DNA of 64,000 bases from Aquiluna borgnonia (lineage in GTDB: Bacteria; Actinomycetota; Actinomycetes; Actinomycetales; Microbacteriaceae), in assembly GCF_013283855.1 (NCBI RefSeq), contig NZ_CP054056.1, forward strand, positions 248,001 to 312,000, given 5' to 3'. The stretch's first letter is position 1, and each line of letters starts with the position of its first letter. Shown in pieces: positions 61,276-64,000 of this stretch. Below the pieces are notes generated by a model. The model was given only the letters and a program-made list of their open reading frames with translations, had not been told where the DNA came from and searched no databases. A program made the position numbers and the translations under genes.

Positions 61276-62688
61276 ATGAGCCATACTTGGAGGGTGTCAG
61301 CAACGAGGCTAGAACGCGATTTGCTTGGTGAGCGAGAAATTCCAAGCTCCGCCTACTGGGGTATTCACACCCTCAGGGCGATAGAAAACTTCAACATCTC
61401 CGGGGTGCCTATTGGGCACTACCGCTCCCTAATCCGAGGGCTTGGGTTTATCAAAGAGGCCTCCGCCAAGGCCAACCTCCAACTCGGTGTTATCACCCAG
61501 GATCTTGCGACCCCAATCGCTGCGGCCTCAATAGAGGTTCGAGACGGACTCTGGGATGCCGAATTCACGGTGGATGCCATTCAGGGTGGTGCCGGAACCT
61601 CAACCAACATGAATGCCAACGAGGTGATTGCCAACCGAGCCCTGGAGATAGCGGGCTTTCAAAAGGGTGAGTACGACCAAATCCACCCGCTGAACCACGT
61701 CAATGCATCGCAGTCGACCAATGACGTCTACCCAACCGCCATCAAGGTTTCGCTAATCATTGAAATTCTCGCTCTGCTGGAGGCCGTTACTCAGCTCAGA
61801 ACCGCGCTGGCAAAAAAGTCCAGCGAATTTTCCGATGTTGTGAAAATGGGTAGGACCCAGCTGCAGGATGCGGTCCCAATGACCCTGGGGCAGGAGTTTG
61901 CCGCCTTTGACCTGACCCTGGGTGAAGACCAGTCCAGGCTGAGGGAAATCATTCCACTACTTAGCGAACTCAACCTGGGCGGCACGGCCATTGGAACTCG
62001 GCTGAATACCCCCGACGGTTATGCCGAACTCGTTGTCAAGATACTGAGTGAGTTGTGTGAGCACCCGTTCAGCCTCGCCGAAAACCTCATTGAGGCGACC
62101 AGCGACACTGGAGTCTTTGTCTCAACCTCAAGTGTGCTCAAGCGCCTAGCGATCAAGCTCTCCAAAATCTCCAATGACCTCAGGCTGCTATCTTCTGGCC
62201 CAAGGGCAGGATTTGGGGAAATTAATCTTCCGGCTCGTCAGGCTGGCTCTTCGATCATGCCCGGCAAAGTAAATCCGGTAATACCTGAGGCCGTCAACCA
62301 AGTGGCATTCCAGGTAATCGGAAACGATCTCACCGTGACCATGGCATCAGAGGCGGGACAGCTGCAGCTAAATGCCTTTGAACCCATCATCGCTCGATCC
62401 CTGATGATGAACCTGGTCTATCTGAGGCGGGCTTGCCGGATGCTGGCGGATTTCTGTATTGACGGCATTACCGCCAACCGCGAGTTCCTGAGATCAGAGG
62501 TGGAGAACTCCATCGGCCTGGTGACCGCGCTGGCTCCAACCCTGGGCTATGAGGCAGCCGCATCGATTGCTAAATACGCTCAATCCCACAACTGCAGCGT
62601 TCGGGAAGCCGGGCTTGCGCTGGGACTTTTGACCAACGAGAGCTTTGACGAGCTCTTGGGTGATATCCGAGGGCTAACCGGTAGTTAG
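61276..62688 (+). CDS. aspA: Aspartate ammonia-lyase (aspartase)
   Basis: The product has 470 residues. Fumarase/aspartase superfamily motifs are GGAGTSTNMNANEVIANRALEIAG, HVNASQSTNDVYPTA and the signature loop SSIMPGKVNPVIPEAVNQVAFQVIGND. The N-terminal ERDLLGEREIPSSAYWGIHTLRAIENF favours aspartase over fumarase. It deaminates aspartate to fumarate reversibly. The start may instead be the GTG at 61294 (VSATRLERDLLG), which lies 6 nt after CATACT; the ATG at 61276 has no Shine-Dalgarno sequence. Confidence 0.9.
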   Translation: MSHTWRVSATRLERDLLGEREIPSSAYWGIHTLRAIENFNISGVPIGHYRSLIRGLGFIKEASAKANLQLGVITQDLATPIAAASIEVRDGLWDAEFTVDAIQGGAGTSTNMNANEVIANRALEIAGFQKGEYDQIHPLNHVNASQSTNDVYPTAIKVSLIIEILALLEAVTQLRTALAKKSSEFSDVVKMGRTQLQDAVPMTLGQEFAAFDLTLGEDQSRLREIIPLLSELNLGGTAIGTRLNTPDGYAELVVKILSELCEHPFSLAENLIEATSDTGVFVSTSSVLKRLAIKLSKISNDLRLLSSGPRAGFGEINLPARQAGSSIMPGKVNPVIPEAVNQVAFQVIGNDLTVTMASEAGQLQLNAFEPIIARSLMMNLVYLRRACRMLADFCIDGITANREFLRSEVENSIGLVTALAPTLGYEAAASIAKYAQSHNCSVREAGLALGLLTNESFDELLGDIRGLTGS

Positions 62689-63773
62689 TTTCTCGGACGA
62701 AGCTCTGAAACCATTGGGCAGGCAAAGGGGTTGCTGTTTCCAGAGAGCCCAACCTGGTTTAGGTGCTTCATGATGACTCGGTAGCTGGAAATCAGGTTCA
62801 TTTCAACCAGCGTAATGTCATGCTCCTTACAATACTGAGCAACAATCTCGTGGGCCCGGCGCAGGTAGGGGCGTGCCATGGAGGGGAACAGGTGGTGCTC
62901 GACCTGGTAGTTCAGACCTCCCATGAGGTTATCTTTGAGCCAGCTGCCTCGAATATTTCTGGAGGTCAGCACCTGGCGCTCAAAAAAGTCAATCTTGGAG
63001 TCTTTGGCAATCAGTGGCATGCCCTTGTGGTTGGGCGCAAAGGCCGCACCCATGAAAAACCCAAAAGTCAGCATCATCACAAACCAGAGGGCAATGGCCC
63101 AGAGCCAGCCAAAAATGAGTCCCATGGCGATGTAGGGCAATACCTGGCGAACCACCATTAGGGAGAACTCTAAAATTCGAGTCTTCAAGGGGCGCTCAGT
63201 CCTACCCAGGGCGAGCATGGAATCCAGCAGTAGGTCAAAGCCGGTGAAGAACAAAAGCAGGGGAAATAGGTAGCCCTGGCGGTCAGAGAACCAGCGCTCA
63301 ACGCCCTTTTTGGCAAGCTTTGATTCGGTCGTGAAGCTCAACACGCGAATAGCGATATCTGGATCTTCGCCAATCTGGTTTGGACGCTGGTGGTGCTTGT
63401 TGTGTTTGCGCAACCAAAATCCATAGCTCAAACCTGCGAATAGGTTCGCTAGCACCAGCCCCAGGGCGTCGTTGGCACGGTTGCTTCTAAACACCTGGCG
63501 ATGAGCTGCCTCGTGAGCTATGAATCCATACTGAGCGCTGGTGATTCCAAGCAGGGCTGCAAGTCCAAACGCAAGCAAAATCCACCACTGGCTCTGGTCC
63601 AGGGCAAATCCGGTAAGGATCGCGAGGCTCCAAAACCCCGCAGCGACAATTGAAAGCACCACAAGGCGAATGATGTAGAAGGAAGGGCGCTTTGCCAGAA
63701 GACCTTCGGCCTTAACCAGGGTCAATACATCGTGAAAACGGGTGGTTGCCCTGGAGCTCAAGGTGGCGGTCAT
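62685..63773 (-). CDS. Membrane fatty acid desaturase
   Basis: The product has 362 residues. It has hydrophobic helices and the three histidine boxes of the di-iron membrane desaturase family: HEAAH (in FIAHEAAHRQVF), HNKHH and QVEHHLFP. The QVEHH form is seen in front-end/acyl-lipid desaturases such as Mycobacterium DesA3-like enzymes. It probably adjusts membrane fluidity. The ATG at 63773 has no Shine-Dalgarno sequence and follows TAGACT by 6 nt. Confidence 0.92.
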   Translation of the reverse strand: MTATLSSRATTRFHDVLTLVKAEGLLAKRPSFYIIRLVVLSIVAAGFWSLAILTGFALDQSQWWILLAFGLAALLGITSAQYGFIAHEAAHRQVFRSNRANDALGLVLANLFAGLSYGFWLRKHNKHHQRPNQIGEDPDIAIRVLSFTTESKLAKKGVERWFSDRQGYLFPLLLFFTGFDLLLDSMLALGRTERPLKTRILEFSLMVVRQVLPYIAMGLIFGWLWAIALWFVMMLTFGFFMGAAFAPNHKGMPLIAKDSKIDFFERQVLTSRNIRGSWLKDNLMGGLNYQVEHHLFPSMARPYLRRAHEIVAQYCKEHDITLVEMNLISSYRVIMKHLNQVGLSGNSNPFACPMVSELRPRN

Positions 63774-63779
63774 TTCCAA

Positions 63780-63785
63780 AGTCTA
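63780..63785 (-). promoter_or_regulatory. -10 element of a probable leaderless desaturase promoter
   Basis: TAGACT on the minus strand, 6 nt (ttggaa) before the ATG at 63773. Confidence 0.5.
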
Positions 63786-63825
63786 AGCAACGAATTTGGT
63801 ATTTACGGTCAGAGAGGAAAAGTAT

Positions 63826-64000
63826 TTAGCTCAAGCTGGAAATAACGATCGTGAGAAGGGGTGCAGCAATCAGCGAGGGAAGCAAATCGGCAACCGAGAC
63901 CATCCTCAGCTGAAGCACTCTCAAACCTGTTCCCAGCAGCAAAATACCGCCGGTTGCCGTTATCGATGCAACTGCAGCGCTGGATAAAACCTCACCCACG
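63826..64000 (-). CDS. C-terminal part of a DUF554 family membrane protein (5' end outside window)
   Basis: The minus-strand frame is open from the window edge to a TAA at 63828-63826 and encodes 57 residues. SITATGGILLLGTGLRVLQLRMVSVADLLPSLIAAPLLTIVI matches the last two helices of DUF554 (YdfK-type) proteins, function unknown. The desaturase gene follows in the same direction after 52 nt and has its own -10. Confidence 0.75.
   Translation of the reverse strand, partial: VGEVLSSAAVASITATGGILLLGTGLRVLQLRMVSVADLLPSLIAAPLLTIVISSLS

Noticed and set aside
1-64000. Prophage, insertion sequence, toxin-antitoxin or defence island
   Set aside because: No transposase, integrase, phage structural gene, restriction enzyme or other defence gene is seen, and codon use and gene families look uniform throughout.

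Overview
The window is a gap-free stretch of chromosome from a small-genome actinobacterium. Gene content and order point to Microbacteriaceae, most like the freshwater Luna group (Rhodoluna/Aquiluna). The evidence is WhiB2, MtrAB-LpqB, SenX3-RegX3, GlnR, CarD, PdtaS and an RlmB with a basic tail, only moderate GC, very short intergenic gaps, many TTG/GTG starts and many apparently leaderless promoters. The taxonomic call is an inference from gene families and layout. I see no IS element, prophage, CRISPR array, rRNA or obvious island. No gene-free stretch exceeds 300 bases; the longest is 195 bases, 17135-17329.

Layout. 1-5900: end of a LysM protein, galE, whiB2, a large GT2 glycosyltransferase/membrane protein, a DUF5719-type protein and an Rv3259-like protein. 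5948-16778: manB, ahcY, mtrA-mtrB-lpqB, comF, hpf, secA, the order known around Rv3260c-Rv3240c of Mycobacterium. 16775-20845: a DUF6459-like gene, then an operon of SAF-domain protein, MinD/ParA-like ATPase and PdtaS-type kinase behind two perfect DnaA boxes, then an SDR. 20949-27448: a lipoprotein, a fused EcfT-EcfA-EcfA' protein and an ECF S component, facing cobalamin-dependent metH. 27556-32526: DUF998, an amino-acid ABC importer with an internal hairpin, a CxxC protein, DedA, a GNAT enzyme and tRNA-Lys with its terminator. 32549-35522: an ABC exporter with a LolA-like secreted protein. 35654-41811: a saccharopine-dehydrogenase-like enzyme, an orphan FecE-type ATPase, divergent glpK/glpD and an EamA transporter.

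41821-51946: mutT1-ppk, glnR, two small membrane proteins, nitrobindin, ygfZ, FUSC, gpmA, and phoU divergent from senX3-regX3. 51943-56502: LpqE-like lipoprotein, carD, ispDF fusion, cysS, rlmB. 56499-64000: DUF4032, msmK-type ATPase, DsbA-like protein, tRNA-Thr, DUF1761, DUF805, aspA, fatty-acid desaturase and the end of a DUF554 protein.

How the genes work together. Envelope growth is served by manB, galE, the GT2 protein, secA and MtrAB-LpqB. The activated-methyl cycle is served by metH and ahcY, with the ECF system as a candidate cobalamin importer. Phosphate control is visible as near-identical direct-repeat boxes before ppk and between phoU and senX3. The best candidates for something undescribed are the single-chain ECF module with its transcobalamin-like lipoprotein, the paired DnaA boxes before the SAF/ParA-like/PdtaS operon, and leaderless promoters whose -10 element is built on the upstream gene's stop codon.
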